Assembly: GCA_963803755.1 (NCBI GenBank)
Contig: CAWDNP010000012.1
Coordinates: 62,001 to 126,000, forward strand
DNA from: CAVUPF01 sp963803755
GTDB lineage: Bacteria; Actinomycetota; Thermoleophilia; Solirubrobacterales; 70-9
Reading direction: 5' to 3'
Length of the DNA stretch: 64,000 nt
Under the pieces are notes generated by a model, which saw nothing but the letters and a program-made list of their open reading frames with translations, ran no database searches and was not told the DNA's origin. Both the position numbers and the translations under genes were made by a program. Every line of letters starts with the position of its first letter. Within the stretch, counting starts at the first letter, position 1. Positions 43,421 to 52,804 of the stretch are shown piece after piece.

Positions 43421-44143
43421 ATGTCACTAGCGATCTTCGGCATCAGCAACAGCGGCCTCAACTTGGCTGTCTCCCTGCTTGTGCTGGTCTTCGTCGTTGT
43501 TTGGCTGGCGCTGATCGTCTACACCTACCTTGACGCCAAGCGCCGCCTCTCCGATCCCTTCCTGGTCGCCTGCGCGACGATCGCCTCCTTCTTCCCCTAC
43601 ATCGGCACCGCGGTGTACGCGATCGTGCGCCCACCGGAGTTCCTCGAGGACGCGCACGAGCGTGAGCTGGAGATCAAAGCCGCCGAGTTGCGGGTGCGCC
43701 AGCTGACCGAGGCATCCTGCCCCAGATGCGAGTTCCCGATCGAGAAGAACTTCCTGCGCTGCCCCAATTGCCAGCACCGCCTCAAGGACCCCTGCCCGAG
43801 TTGCGGCAGGCCGGTCGGGTTGGACTGGAAGCTCTGCCCATATTGCGAGACGGCCCTGCAGGCACGCGAACAGCGCCCCCGGAAGGGACAGGAGCGCAAC
43901 GCTCCTTCCCCGCGTGGGGAGGGGGCGGCTCCACGAGAGGAGCGATCCTCCTCCCGCGAGGAAAGGCCTTCCTTCCGAGAGGAGCGATCAGCGCCAAAGC
44001 GCCAGCCCGTCGCCCGCAAGAAGCCTCCTGCGTCCGCGAAAAAAGAGCCGGCCACGCGCGCCGCCTCCAAAGAGGCGCCGAGCCCCAAGCGACAGCAAAG
44101 GAGCCCCAGCCGTGAGCCGGACCCTGATCCTCGTCAAGCCTGA
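43421..44143 (+). CDS. Zinc-ribbon membrane protein with a long basic tail
   Basis: 240 residues. Two transmembrane segments (about 12-35 and 43-65), then a double zinc ribbon with four Cys pairs (CPRC, CPNC, CPSC, CPYC, about 98-145), then about 90 residues rich in Arg, Lys, Glu, Ser and Pro (REERSSSREERPSFREERSA) that look disordered. The tail overlaps the ndk start by 32 bp, which is unusual. Such double-zinc-ribbon proteins are common in actinobacteria and of unknown role. Confidence 0.8.
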   Translation: MSLAIFGISNSGLNLAVSLLVLVFVVVWLALIVYTYLDAKRRLSDPFLVACATIASFFPYIGTAVYAIVRPPEFLEDAHERELEIKAAELRVRQLTEASCPRCEFPIEKNFLRCPNCQHRLKDPCPSCGRPVGLDWKLCPYCETALQAREQRPRKGQERNAPSPRGEGAAPREERSSSREERPSFREERSAPKRQPVARKKPPASAKKEPATRAASKEAPSPKRQQRSPSREPDPDPRQA

Positions 44144-44519
44144 CGCCTTCGAGCGCGCCCTGACCGGCGAGGTGATCGCCCGCTTCGAGCGAAAGGGCCT
44201 GCGCATCGCGGCGCTGAAGACGATGCGCGCCGACGAGCCGATCGCCAACAGGCACTACGCAGAGCACGCCGAGAAGCCCTTCTTTGGCGAGCTGGTCTCC
44301 TTCATCACCGGCGGCACGCTCGTGGCGATGGTGCTGGAGGGCCCCGACGCCGTCGTCGCCGCCCGTCAGCTGGTCGGCGCGACCAACCCGGTTGAGGCGG
44401 CGCCCGGTTCGATCCGCGGCGACTTCGCCCTCGAGGTCACCTTCAACATGGTCCATGGCTCAGACTCTGAGGAGTCCGCCGAGCGCGAGATCGAGATCTG
44501 GTTCCCAGAGCTGTCCTGA
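44112..44519 (+). CDS. ndk: Nucleoside-diphosphate kinase
   Basis: 135 residues from GTG 44112, inside the end of the upstream gene. NDK passes phosphate between nucleoside di- and triphosphates through a phospho-His: FNMVHGSDSEESAEREI contains the active His. Opening SRTLILVKPDAFERALTGEV and FYAEH-like HYAEHAEKPFFGELVSF are the family blocks; length is normal. Its TGA overlaps the maf CTG start (CTGA). Confidence 0.96.
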   Translation: MSRTLILVKPDAFERALTGEVIARFERKGLRIAALKTMRADEPIANRHYAEHAEKPFFGELVSFITGGTLVAMVLEGPDAVVAARQLVGATNPVEAAPGSIRGDFALEVTFNMVHGSDSEESAEREIEIWFPELS

Positions 44520-45064
44520 GAGTCGTACTCGCGTCCGGGTCTCCCCAGAGGAGCGAGATCCTTCGGAAGCTGGGAGTTGAGTTCGAGGTGGTGGTGCCAG
44601 GCATCGAGGAGCTGACCGACGGCGATCCAGAGGTCGAGGTGCTCGAGAACGCTCGGATGAAGGCGGCGGCCGTGGGGCGGGGCGGGTTGGTGATCGCATG
44701 TGACACCGATGTCGTCCTCGACGGGCGCGCGCTGGGTAAGCCCGCAGATGAGATGCAGGCTCACGAGTACCTGGAGCTGCTCTCGGGCAGAGCGCATGAA
44801 GTCCTGAGTGGGCTAGTGGTGCTCTCCGATGAGGGGGAACGGAGTGGGGTGGAGCGGACGACGGTTGTGTTCAGGGAGTTGGGTGAGGGGGAGAGGGCGC
44901 GGTACGTGCGGTTCGGGGAGTGGCGCGGGCGGTCGGGGGGGTATGCGATCCAGACGCTGGGCTCGACGCTGGTGAAGCGGATCGAGGGAAGCGTCTCCAA
45001 TGTGGTGGGGCTGCCGGTCGGTCTGCTCATTGAGCTGGCCCCGGAGCTCTTCGAGCTGAGTTGA
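44516..45064 (+). CDS. Maf-family nucleotide pyrophosphatase, CTG start
   Basis: 182 residues if started at CTG 44516-44518, which overlaps the ndk stop as CTGA. The N-terminus LRVVLASGSPQRSEILRKLG is the Maf signature, so initiation must be here; the next canonical start (GTG 44588) would remove it. ACDTDVVLDGRALGKPAD and LSGRAHEVLSGLVVL complete the active site. Maf proteins hydrolyse non-canonical or pyrimidine NTPs and act on division in some bacteria. Specificity class cannot be assigned. Confidence 0.92.
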   Translation: MRVVLASGSPQRSEILRKLGVEFEVVVPGIEELTDGDPEVEVLENARMKAAAVGRGGLVIACDTDVVLDGRALGKPADEMQAHEYLELLSGRAHEVLSGLVVLSDEGERSGVERTTVVFRELGEGERARYVRFGEWRGRSGGYAIQTLGSTLVKRIEGSVSNVVGLPVGLLIELAPELFELS

Positions 45065-45118
45065 CCGCCAGCGGCCGGTCCCGCCCGTAGCCAAGATCCT
45101 CGGCGCGGTGGCTGGCGG
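45065..45118. terminator. Inverted repeat after maf
   Basis: CCGCCAGC (45065-45072) and GCTGGCGG (45111-45118) can form an 8-bp stem with a 38-base loop directly after the maf stop. There is no T-tract. The remaining 240 bp to mreB hold no gene; they probably carry the mreB promoter, but I cannot place it. Confidence 0.3.
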
Positions 45119-45358
45119 AGGACGATCTCTCCTTCGCAGCCAACCCGATGATCGCGTCGGGCACAAACCTCAGGAATTGCTCAAAAGTCGAGCCGGCTTC
45201 ATCCCGGGTTGGCTGGGGCGGACTCGTGCTGGGGAAGCGCCGCCAGGATTGGGGCGGCCTCCAATTGGTCAAGCTAGTCTGATCGTACTCCGCCGTATAC
45301 AGGGAGCGAATGACCCACTTGCGGCGTCTGAGATGATCAGCCCCGAGATTCATCCAAA

Positions 45359-46408
45359 ATGGGCCTTTTCAGCTACCTGACTCGACTCGGCGGCCGCGAC
45401 ATGGCGGTCGATCTAGGCACCGCTAACACCCTCGTCTACGTGCGGGGCCGCGGAATCGTGCTCTCGGAGCCCTCGGTTGTGGCGATCGACTCGCGCAACG
45501 GGCAGGTCCATGCAGTCGGCGTCGAAGCGAAGCGGATGCTGGGCCGGACGCCCGGAACGATCACCGCGATCCGTCCGCTCAAGGACGGCGTCATCGCCGA
45601 CTTCGACGTCACCGAGCAGATGCTGCGCCACTTCATCAAGAAGGTTCACCCAAACCGCTTTGCTCACCCGCGCGTTGTCGTCTGCGTGCCTTCCGGGGTG
45701 ACCGGTGTGGAGAAGCGCGCGGTCGAGGAGGCCTGCCTCTCGGCCGGTGCCCGCCACGCCTACCTGATCGAGGAGCCGATGGCCGCGGCGATCGGCGCCG
45801 GGCTACCGGTCGGCGAGCCGACCGGCTCGATGATCGTCGACATCGGCGGTGGCACAACAGAGGTCGCGGTGATATCGCTCGGCGGGATCGTCGTCTCGAA
45901 GTCGATACGGGTTGGAGGCGACGAGCTAGACGACGCGATCGTCGGTCACTGCAAGCACGAGTACAAGCTGGCGATCGGCACCCAGACGGCGGAGGAGGTG
46001 AAGCTCGAGGCCGGCTCAGCCTCGCCGCTCCCCGAAGAGGTGCGGACCGAGATCCGCGGCCGCGACCTCGTCTCCGGCCTGCCGAAAACGATCACCCTTG
46101 ACTCCGAGGAGATCCGCGTAGCGCTCGACGAGACGGTCGGTCACATCGTCGATGCGGTCAAGGACACCCTTGATCGCACCCCGCCGGAGCTGGCAGGCGA
46201 CATCATGGACCGGGGAATCACCCTGGCCGGCGGCGGCGCCCTTTTGCAAGGACTGGAGCAGCGCCTCCGTGACGAGTGCCAAATGCCCTGTCAGCTGGCA
46301 GAGTCGCCGCTGACGTGCGTCGCTGTCGGGTCGGGAATATCGCTTGAGGAGTTCGAGGCGATCCACCGCGCCAGCAAGAACAATTCCGGAGCGCGGCGCT
46401 TTGCTTAG
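45359..46408 (+). CDS. mreB: Rod-shape determining protein MreB (actin-like)
   Basis: 349 residues. Actin-fold ATPase that guides lateral wall synthesis: phosphate-1 DLGTANTLVYVRGRGIV, phosphate-2 MIVDIGGGTTEVAVISLGG, adenosine loop ITLAGGGALLQGLEQRL. First gene of the mreBCD-mrdA-rodA elongasome operon, so the organism is expected to grow as a rod by lateral wall synthesis rather than only from the poles. Confidence 0.97.
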   Translation: MGLFSYLTRLGGRDMAVDLGTANTLVYVRGRGIVLSEPSVVAIDSRNGQVHAVGVEAKRMLGRTPGTITAIRPLKDGVIADFDVTEQMLRHFIKKVHPNRFAHPRVVVCVPSGVTGVEKRAVEEACLSAGARHAYLIEEPMAAAIGAGLPVGEPTGSMIVDIGGGTTEVAVISLGGIVVSKSIRVGGDELDDAIVGHCKHEYKLAIGTQTAEEVKLEAGSASPLPEEVRTEIRGRDLVSGLPKTITLDSEEIRVALDETVGHIVDAVKDTLDRTPPELAGDIMDRGITLAGGGALLQGLEQRLRDECQMPCQLAESPLTCVAVGSGISLEEFEAIHRASKNNSGARRFA

Positions 46409-46446
46409 CCGTCGCTCATGTCAAGCCCCAAACTTAGGCCTTCACC

Positions 46447-47292
46447 GTGTACCGAAAGCAAGTACGCCGCCGTAGGGCGGTACTCGCGCTGTTGATCATC
46501 GGCTCCTTCGTGCTGCTGTCGATCACCTATGGGCAGGGCTCCGACGGCTTGCAGCATGGTGTAGCCACGATCTTCAGCCCACTTCAGGAAGTCGCCAGTC
46601 GAGGGCTGAAGCCCGCCCGCGACCTGGTCAACTGGTTCGATGAGACCTTCGATGCGCGCGGCCGCAACAGCCAGCTGGAGTCCGAGCTGGAGAAGGCTCG
46701 CAGGCAGGCGGTCGCCGACCAAGCGGCGATCGCCGAAAACGCTCAGTTTCGCAAGCTCCTCTCTCTCGATCGCAGCGTCGTACCCGGAGGCTACAAACCG
46801 GTCACCGGCAGCGTGATCGCCCGCTCGCCGACCGTCTGGTACTCGGCCGTGACCATCGACATCGGCAGTGGCAACGGGGTCGCGGTAAACGACCCGGTGA
46901 TCGACGGTGACGGCCTGGTCGGCAGGGTCGCCGCGGTGACCGGCGGCTCCGCGCAGGTGACGCTGATCTCCGACCACTCAAGCGCCGTCTCGGCCAAAGT
47001 TGTCCCGCAGGGGGTGCAGGGCGTGGTGAAGCCGGTGGTCGGAAACCCCGACGAACTGATCCTCGACTTCCTCGACTCGAGCAAACGCGTCCACCAGGGC
47101 GAGACGGTCGTCACCGCCGGCTGGCGCGCCCAGGGGCTCGCCGCGCTGTTTCCGCCAAACCTTCCGGTCGGGGAAGTGGGGCAGGTGTCGATCCCTGGGC
47201 AGGAGGCAAAGCAGCAGGTGCCCGTGCGTCCCTTTGCCGACCTGCGCAACCTCGAAATGCTTCAGGTTCTGACCGGGGGGTCGCGCCGGTGA
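46447..47292 (+). CDS. mreC: Rod-shape determining protein MreC
   Basis: 281 residues from GTG 46447. One N-terminal transmembrane segment (about 10-30), a coiled coil (about 65-105) and the beta-barrel MreC domain (VIARSPTVWYSAVTIDIGSG, DGLVGRVAAVTGGSAQVTLI, TAGWRAQGLAALFPPNLPVG). MreC links MreB inside the cell to PBP2 outside. Overlaps mreD by 4 bp. Confidence 0.95.
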   Translation: MYRKQVRRRRAVLALLIIGSFVLLSITYGQGSDGLQHGVATIFSPLQEVASRGLKPARDLVNWFDETFDARGRNSQLESELEKARRQAVADQAAIAENAQFRKLLSLDRSVVPGGYKPVTGSVIARSPTVWYSAVTIDIGSGNGVAVNDPVIDGDGLVGRVAAVTGGSAQVTLISDHSSAVSAKVVPQGVQGVVKPVVGNPDELILDFLDSSKRVHQGETVVTAGWRAQGLAALFPPNLPVGEVGQVSIPGQEAKQQVPVRPFADLRNLEMLQVLTGGSRR

Positions 47293-47837
47293 TCGTCACC
47301 CCGAAGATCCTCGCTCGCATCGTCGCGATCATCGTCTTCGGCGTGGTGCTCCAGCTCAGCTTCTTCTCGCAGGTCGCCCTCTTTCACGTCAGCCCCGACA
47401 TCCTCCCAGCCCTGGTCGTCTCCCTGGGCTTACTCGGTGGCACCATGACCGGGGTGGTGACCGGGTTCTCGATTGGCTTCCTGGTCGATTGCCTGCTGGT
47501 CGAGCCGCTTGGCGCCAGCTCTCTCGTGCTACTCACTACCGGCTATCTCGCCGGCCTCTTCCGCGAGCGCTTCGAGATCCACAGCCCCCTCGTCCCGCCG
47601 CTGCTCTGCATGGGGTTGACCATATTCGCCGAGCTGGGGTTCGGGCTGCTCCAGTTCCTCCTCGGGTTCGACGCCACGGTCAGCGCCCTGGTGCTGCGGG
47701 ACGTACTGATCAAGGGCATCTACGCCTTCTTCCTCGGCTGGCCGATCTACCTCGGTGTACGGCGCGCGCTGCGACCGGCGCTGGTCGAGGACCCGACCGT
47801 GCGGCGACGCAGGCAGCCGACCGTGCTGGGAGCCTAG
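47289..47837 (+). CDS. mreD: Rod-shape determining protein MreD
   Basis: 182 residues from GTG 47289. Five hydrophobic segments, including VVLQLSFFSQVALFHVSPDILPALVVSLGL and LVDCLLVEPLGASSLVLLTTGYLAG, as in MreD. It is part of the membrane complex that recruits lateral wall enzymes. Coupled to mreC and 9 bp upstream of the PBP2 gene. Confidence 0.92.
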   Translation: MIVTPKILARIVAIIVFGVVLQLSFFSQVALFHVSPDILPALVVSLGLLGGTMTGVVTGFSIGFLVDCLLVEPLGASSLVLLTTGYLAGLFRERFEIHSPLVPPLLCMGLTIFAELGFGLLQFLLGFDATVSALVLRDVLIKGIYAFFLGWPIYLGVRRALRPALVEDPTVRRRRQPTVLGA

Positions 47838-47846
47838 GGAGAGCCG

Positions 47847-49709
47847 ATGTACCTTCGCTCCGACGACAGTCGCCCCAACGGCTTGGCGCTGCGCATCGCC
47901 GTCGTCGTCGGCTTTGCGCTGACCCTCTTCGCGGTGCTCTTCTTCCGCCTCTGGGACCTGCAGGTGCTCTCCGGTAAGAAGTACCTGGAAGAGGCGAACA
48001 ACAACCGCACGCGCGAGTTCCGCGTCGAAGCGCCGCGCGGGGAAATACTCGACCGCAATGGCAAGGCGCTGGTCGAAAACCGCACCAGCCTGGCGCTCCA
48101 GGTCAACCTGCAGAAGCTGCCGACGCTGCCGGCGAGGCGCCGAGCCGAGCTGGCGCGCCTCGGCGCCCTCACCCACATGTCCTTGCGCCAGGTGCGCAAG
48201 ACGATGCACCAGCAGCTCGCGGTGGCCGGCGGCGCCCCGATCACCCTGCGCCGCGACGTCGGCTATGACCTCGTCTACTACCTGCAGGAAAACCAGGACA
48301 GCTTTCCCGGGGTACAGGTACAGCGCGTCTTCGTCCGTAAGTACCCGCACGGGACGCTGGCCGCGCACGTGCTGGGCACCGTCGGGGAGATCAGCGAAGA
48401 AGAACTGAAGGAACCGCGTCATCGCAACCTGCAGCCGGGGGACGAGGTCGGCAAAGGCGGGGTCGAGCAGACCTATGACCGCTACCTGCGCGGCAAGCCG
48501 GGCATCACCCGCATCCAGGTCAACGCGCTCGGCGAGCCGACCCCCGGCGGGGAACTGGTCTCCAAGTCGCCCGTGCCCGGCGACAACCTGAAGCTCTCGC
48601 TGATTGCCAAGGTGCAGGAAGCGGGGGAACAGGCGCTTGCCGCCCGCGGCCTGCCTGGCGCCTTCCTGACGATGAACGTCCACAACGGCCAGATCCTCGC
48701 CCTCGGCTCCTACCCGACCTACGAACCTAGCGTGTTCACCAAGCCGCTGACCCAGGCCCAGGTCAACACCCTCTACCGAAACCAAACGCTCTCCCCGCTC
48801 ACCAACCGCGCCACCGAAGGGCTCTATCCCACCGGCTCGACCTTCAAGCTGATCACCGCGATGGCGGCGCTGAACAGCGGCGTGATCACCCCGGAAACGA
48901 CGATCGTAGACAACGGCGCCCTGACGGTCGGCGGCGAGAGCTTCCACAACGCGGGCGGCGCAGCCTACGGCGCGCTCACCCTCGTCCCGGCGATCAAGGT
49001 CTCAGACGACGTGTTCTTCTACGAACTCGGGTATAAAATGTGGAACACCGGGGCGCTGCAGCACTGGGCTCACCTGCTCGGGATCGGTCGGCCGACCGGG
49101 ATCGACCTGCCCGAGCAGACGCCCGGCCTGCTGCCCAGCAAACAGTTGATAGAACGCCGCTACAGGCGAGGAGAAGTCGAAGGCCCCTGGTCGCCTGGTG
49201 ACAACATCCAGCTGGCGACCGGCCAGGGCTTCCTGCAGACGAACCCCTTGCAGATGGCGATCGCCTACGCGACGGTGGCCAACGGTGGCACCGTGCCGAC
49301 GCCGCACGTCGGGATGCAGATCGACGACCCCGCCGGGCGCGTGCTGAGGGAAATCGAACCGCCGCCGCGCCGCCACGTCGATGTCAACCCGACCTTCCGG
49401 GCGGCGATCCTCGAAGGCATGCACGAGGCGGCGCAGAGCGCCGGCGGCACCTCCTACGCGGTCTTTGGCAACTTCCCGGTGCCGGTCGCGGGCAAGACCG
49501 GAACCGCGGAACGGCTGCCCCATCGCGAACAGTCCTGGTACATCGTCCTGGCCCCGTACCCGAACCCGCGTATTGTCACTGCCGTGACGATCGAGGAAGG
49601 CGGCTTCGGGGTCGAATCGGCGGCCCCCGCGGCGCTGCAGATCATGGAAGCCTATTACCACAAGCACGCTCGCGGAACGGCCGGGCCCAACGGCGGGAGC
49701 CCGGGCTGA
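47847..49709 (+). CDS. mrdA: Penicillin-binding protein 2 (peptidoglycan transpeptidase)
   Basis: 620 residues. One transmembrane anchor (about 13-37), PBP dimerisation domain (APRGEILDRNGKALVENRTS), then a transpeptidase domain: YPTGSTFKLITAM (S-x-x-K with the nucleophilic Ser), SDDVFFYELGY (the SxN/D motif) and AGKTGTAE (KTG). It cross-links new wall in the elongasome, partnered with RodA encoded directly downstream (1-bp overlap). Confidence 0.95.
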   Translation: MYLRSDDSRPNGLALRIAVVVGFALTLFAVLFFRLWDLQVLSGKKYLEEANNNRTREFRVEAPRGEILDRNGKALVENRTSLALQVNLQKLPTLPARRRAELARLGALTHMSLRQVRKTMHQQLAVAGGAPITLRRDVGYDLVYYLQENQDSFPGVQVQRVFVRKYPHGTLAAHVLGTVGEISEEELKEPRHRNLQPGDEVGKGGVEQTYDRYLRGKPGITRIQVNALGEPTPGGELVSKSPVPGDNLKLSLIAKVQEAGEQALAARGLPGAFLTMNVHNGQILALGSYPTYEPSVFTKPLTQAQVNTLYRNQTLSPLTNRATEGLYPTGSTFKLITAMAALNSGVITPETTIVDNGALTVGGESFHNAGGAAYGALTLVPAIKVSDDVFFYELGYKMWNTGALQHWAHLLGIGRPTGIDLPEQTPGLLPSKQLIERRYRRGEVEGPWSPGDNIQLATGQGFLQTNPLQMAIAYATVANGGTVPTPHVGMQIDDPAGRVLREIEPPPRRHVDVNPTFRAAILEGMHEAAQSAGGTSYAVFGNFPVPVAGKTGTAERLPHREQSWYIVLAPYPNPRIVTAVTIEEGGFGVESAAPAALQIMEAYYHKHARGTAGPNGGSPG

Positions 49710-50905
49710 TGTACGCGACCCGCGCCCGCCAGGCTCGCCCCGAGCCGTTCATCGCACGGCCCGGCATCATCGAGCGGCTCGGCCTGCCCTACATAGACCC
49801 AATGCTGGCGCTGTCGGCGATCGCCCTGGTCGCCTTCAGTGCCTTCGTGCTGAGCCAGGCGACCCTTCATGACGTCCCCGGCAACCCCAACTACTACGTC
49901 GATCGCCAGATCGTCTACGGCGTGCTCGGCATCGTCGGGATGCTGGCGTTGGCCCGCATCGACTACTCGCGCTTCCGCGAGCTGCGGGTCGGCATCTATA
50001 CCTTCCTCTTCGCCAGCATCGCGCTGATCTTCGTCTTCGGCATCGCAGCGCGCGGCTCGCGGCGCGCTTTCGAACTTCCCTTCTTCAGTTTCCAGCCATC
50101 TGAGCTCGGCAAGCTCCTGCTCGTGCTTGCGCTCGCCGGGTTCGTAATCGATGGCGCCAGGCGCGGTTCTGCGAGGCAGCGCACGGTGCGCTACCTCTGT
50201 CTCGGCCTGGCACCGGCTGCGCTCGTCTTCTTGCAGCCCGACCTCGGCACCTCACTGGTGTTCGCGGTCGCAACACTCGCCGTGATGTACTTCGGAGGCG
50301 TCCGCTGGACGCACTTCGCGATCATCGGCGGGGCCCTCGTCGCACTCATAACGCTGGTCCTTGTGGTGGCGCCCGCAGTCGGGACGCCGGTCCTGAAGGG
50401 CTATCAGGCAGATAGGCTGACCTCGTTCCTGCACCCCAGCCAGAACCCTCGCAACGCGGGCTACCAGCAGCACCAGGCACTGATCGCCATCGGCTCCGGG
50501 GAGAAAACCGGGCGCGGCAATCAGGCCACCCAAACGGGGCTCGACTTCGTCCCTGAGCGGAGCACCGACTTCATCTTCGCGGTGATCGGTGAGCGCTACG
50601 GATTTGTCGGAGCCGCGTTCGTCCTGTCCCTATACGCCCTGCTGATCTGGCGGGCGCTGCGGATTGTGACGCTCTCGAAGAACTCCTATGGAACCCTCGT
50701 GGCGGGCGGCATCGCCGTCTCGCTGCTGTTCCAGGTTTTCGTCAACGTGGGGATGAACCTCGGGATCATGCCGATCACCGGGGTTCCCTTACCGCTGGTG
50801 AGCTACGGAGGGTCCTCCGTGCTCGCGACGTTCCTAGCGGTGGGCGTTCTCCAGAGCATCCACATCCAAGCGCGGCTCAGCCAGAAGGGCAGGTTCGCCT
50901 GGTGA
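49709..50905 (+). CDS. rodA: SEDS peptidoglycan polymerase RodA
   Basis: 398 residues with about ten transmembrane segments. FVNVGMNLGIMPITGVPLPLVSYGG is the SEDS signature, and FSFQPSELGKLLLVLALAGF, FLQPDLGTSLVF are other RodA blocks. It polymerises glycan strands from lipid II at the elongation site. Operon partner of PBP2. Confidence 0.95.
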   Translation: MYATRARQARPEPFIARPGIIERLGLPYIDPMLALSAIALVAFSAFVLSQATLHDVPGNPNYYVDRQIVYGVLGIVGMLALARIDYSRFRELRVGIYTFLFASIALIFVFGIAARGSRRAFELPFFSFQPSELGKLLLVLALAGFVIDGARRGSARQRTVRYLCLGLAPAALVFLQPDLGTSLVFAVATLAVMYFGGVRWTHFAIIGGALVALITLVLVVAPAVGTPVLKGYQADRLTSFLHPSQNPRNAGYQQHQALIAIGSGEKTGRGNQATQTGLDFVPERSTDFIFAVIGERYGFVGAAFVLSLYALLIWRALRIVTLSKNSYGTLVAGGIAVSLLFQVFVNVGMNLGIMPITGVPLPLVSYGGSSVLATFLAVGVLQSIHIQARLSQKGRFAW

Positions 50906-50957
50906 CCCCTCGAAGAGGGACCGGCGAATGCGTACCTATCTGAACTGAGCTGACCAA

Positions 50958-52802
50958 ATGAAAAAGACAATCCTGGTTTCCGCCGACAGCGGCGAGACCC
51001 GCGTCGCCGTCCTCGAGTCAAAAGCGAAAGGAGGCAAACGCGACGTCGCCGAGCTCTATATAGAGCGCCGCGGCCGCCGCTCGATCGTCGGCAACATCTA
51101 CAAGGGGAAGGTCGACAACGTCCTTCCCGGCATGGAGGCCGCCTTCGTCGACATAGGTCTCGAGCGCAACGGCTTCCTGCACGTCGACGAGATCGTCCTG
51201 CCGGGTGGCGAGCAGGCGCCGAAGCGCGGCCGGGGCACCGGGCGCCGCATCAACGAGCTGATCAAGCCCGGGCAGGAGATCGTCGTACAAGTGGTAAAGG
51301 ATCCATTGAAGACAAAGGGCGCCCGGCTCTCGATGAACGCCTCGATCGCCGGCCGCTACCTGGTTTACGCGCCGCAGGGAAGCGGCGTCGGGGTCAGCCG
51401 CCGGCTGAGCGACTCCGAGCGCGATCGCCTGCGCAAGATGGTCGATCGCACCTACAAGGGTCCCGGTGGTCTGATCGTCCGCACCGCCGCGCACGGGGCG
51501 AAGAAGTCCGACTTCGTGCGGGAGGTCGACTACCTGCACAAGCTCAACGACGTGCTCGAGCGGCGCACCGCAGAGACCAAGGCGCCCAACCTCCTCTTCC
51601 AGGAGGCCGACCTCCCGGTGCGGGTGCTGCGCGACGTCTTTCTCAGTGACTTCGAGAAGGCGATCATCGACTCCCGCAAGCAGTTTGACCGGGTCACCGG
51701 CTTCTTCCAGCGCACCGCGCCGGAGTTGGTCGACGGGGTCGAGCTCTACATTGACCGCAAGCCGCTGTTTGAGAAATGGGCGATCGACAGGGAGATCGAG
51801 TCGACGCTGAACCGCCGGGTCGACCTGCCTTCCGGCGGCTACCTGATCATCGACTACGCCGAGGCGCTGACCGTGATCGACGTCAACAGCGGCAGCTTCA
51901 CCGGGCGCGGCAAAGGCGGCCTGGAGGAAACGATCACCAAGGTCAACACCGAGGCCGCCGAGGAGGTCGTGCGCCAGCTGCGGCTGCGCGACATCGGCGG
52001 GATCATCGTCATCGACTTCATCGACATGGCCCGCGCCCGCAACCGCGACAAAGTCCTGAAGACGCTGCGCAAAGCGCTCGACGCCGACAAGTCGAAGAGC
52101 TATGTGGTCGAGGTATCGCCGCTGGGCCTGGTCGAGATGACCCGCCAGAACGTCACCGACGGGGTGCGGGAGATCCTCACCGCGCCGTGCCCGACCTGCG
52201 AAGGCGAGGGCGTCGTCCTCTCGGCTGAGACGGTGGCGCTGGAGGGCCTGCGCAAGCTGCGCGACATCGCCGCCGAGCACCCGGAGCCCGAGGCCTTCCT
52301 CCTGCGGGTCAACCCGAAAGCGGTGAGGGAGCTGACCGATCCCGACAGCGGGCTGGCCGAGCTGGAGGCCGAGACCGGCAAGCGGTTCCACTTCGAGGGC
52401 GGCGACGCGCTGCCGATCGACACCTTCGACTTGGTCGAGTCGGGTAGCCGCGAGGAGATCGAGGAGCGGGCACTGCCGTTCAAAGTGGGCGAGGAGGTGT
52501 TGGTCAAGATCGACGAGCCGCACATGTACAACGCCGACGATGCGGTCGCTCGCATCGACTCCTACATCGTCAGCGTCACCGGCGGTGGGCGCTTCGTCGG
52601 GGAGCGGAAGCTGGTGCGTATCGAGGAGGTGGCGCGCTCCTCGGCTACCGCGTCACTGCCCGGTGTGGAGGCGCGCAACGGGGCCGGAGGGGGCGAGGAG
52701 GACAGCCCCGAGCTACACTCCGGCGCCTCGCGCAGCCGCAGCCGCGGCCGCAGGGGCGGTCGTGGGCGTTCGCGCGCCAACCAAGGCAGCAAGGACGAGT
52801 GA
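50958..52802 (+). CDS. rne: Ribonuclease E/G
   Basis: 614 residues. S1 domain (IVGNIYKGKVDNVLPGMEAAFVDIGLERNGFLHVDEI), RNase H-like and DNase I-like catalytic part with the metal Asp residues in LTVIDVNSGSFTGRG and IIVIDFIDMAR, and the Zn-link CPTCEGEGVVLS. After the catalytic core there is a C-terminal segment of about 100 residues ending in an Arg/Ser/Gly-rich tail (ASRSRSRGRRGGRGRSR), probably RNA-binding. It processes rRNA and turns over mRNA. Precedes rplU by 2 bp. Confidence 0.93.
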   Translation: MKKTILVSADSGETRVAVLESKAKGGKRDVAELYIERRGRRSIVGNIYKGKVDNVLPGMEAAFVDIGLERNGFLHVDEIVLPGGEQAPKRGRGTGRRINELIKPGQEIVVQVVKDPLKTKGARLSMNASIAGRYLVYAPQGSGVGVSRRLSDSERDRLRKMVDRTYKGPGGLIVRTAAHGAKKSDFVREVDYLHKLNDVLERRTAETKAPNLLFQEADLPVRVLRDVFLSDFEKAIIDSRKQFDRVTGFFQRTAPELVDGVELYIDRKPLFEKWAIDREIESTLNRRVDLPSGGYLIIDYAEALTVIDVNSGSFTGRGKGGLEETITKVNTEAAEEVVRQLRLRDIGGIIVIDFIDMARARNRDKVLKTLRKALDADKSKSYVVEVSPLGLVEMTRQNVTDGVREILTAPCPTCEGEGVVLSAETVALEGLRKLRDIAAEHPEPEAFLLRVNPKAVRELTDPDSGLAELEAETGKRFHFEGGDALPIDTFDLVESGSREEIEERALPFKVGEEVLVKIDEPHMYNADDAVARIDSYIVSVTGGGRFVGERKLVRIEEVARSSATASLPGVEARNGAGGGEEDSPELHSGASRSRSRGRRGGRGRSRANQGSKDE

Positions 52803-52804
52803 GC

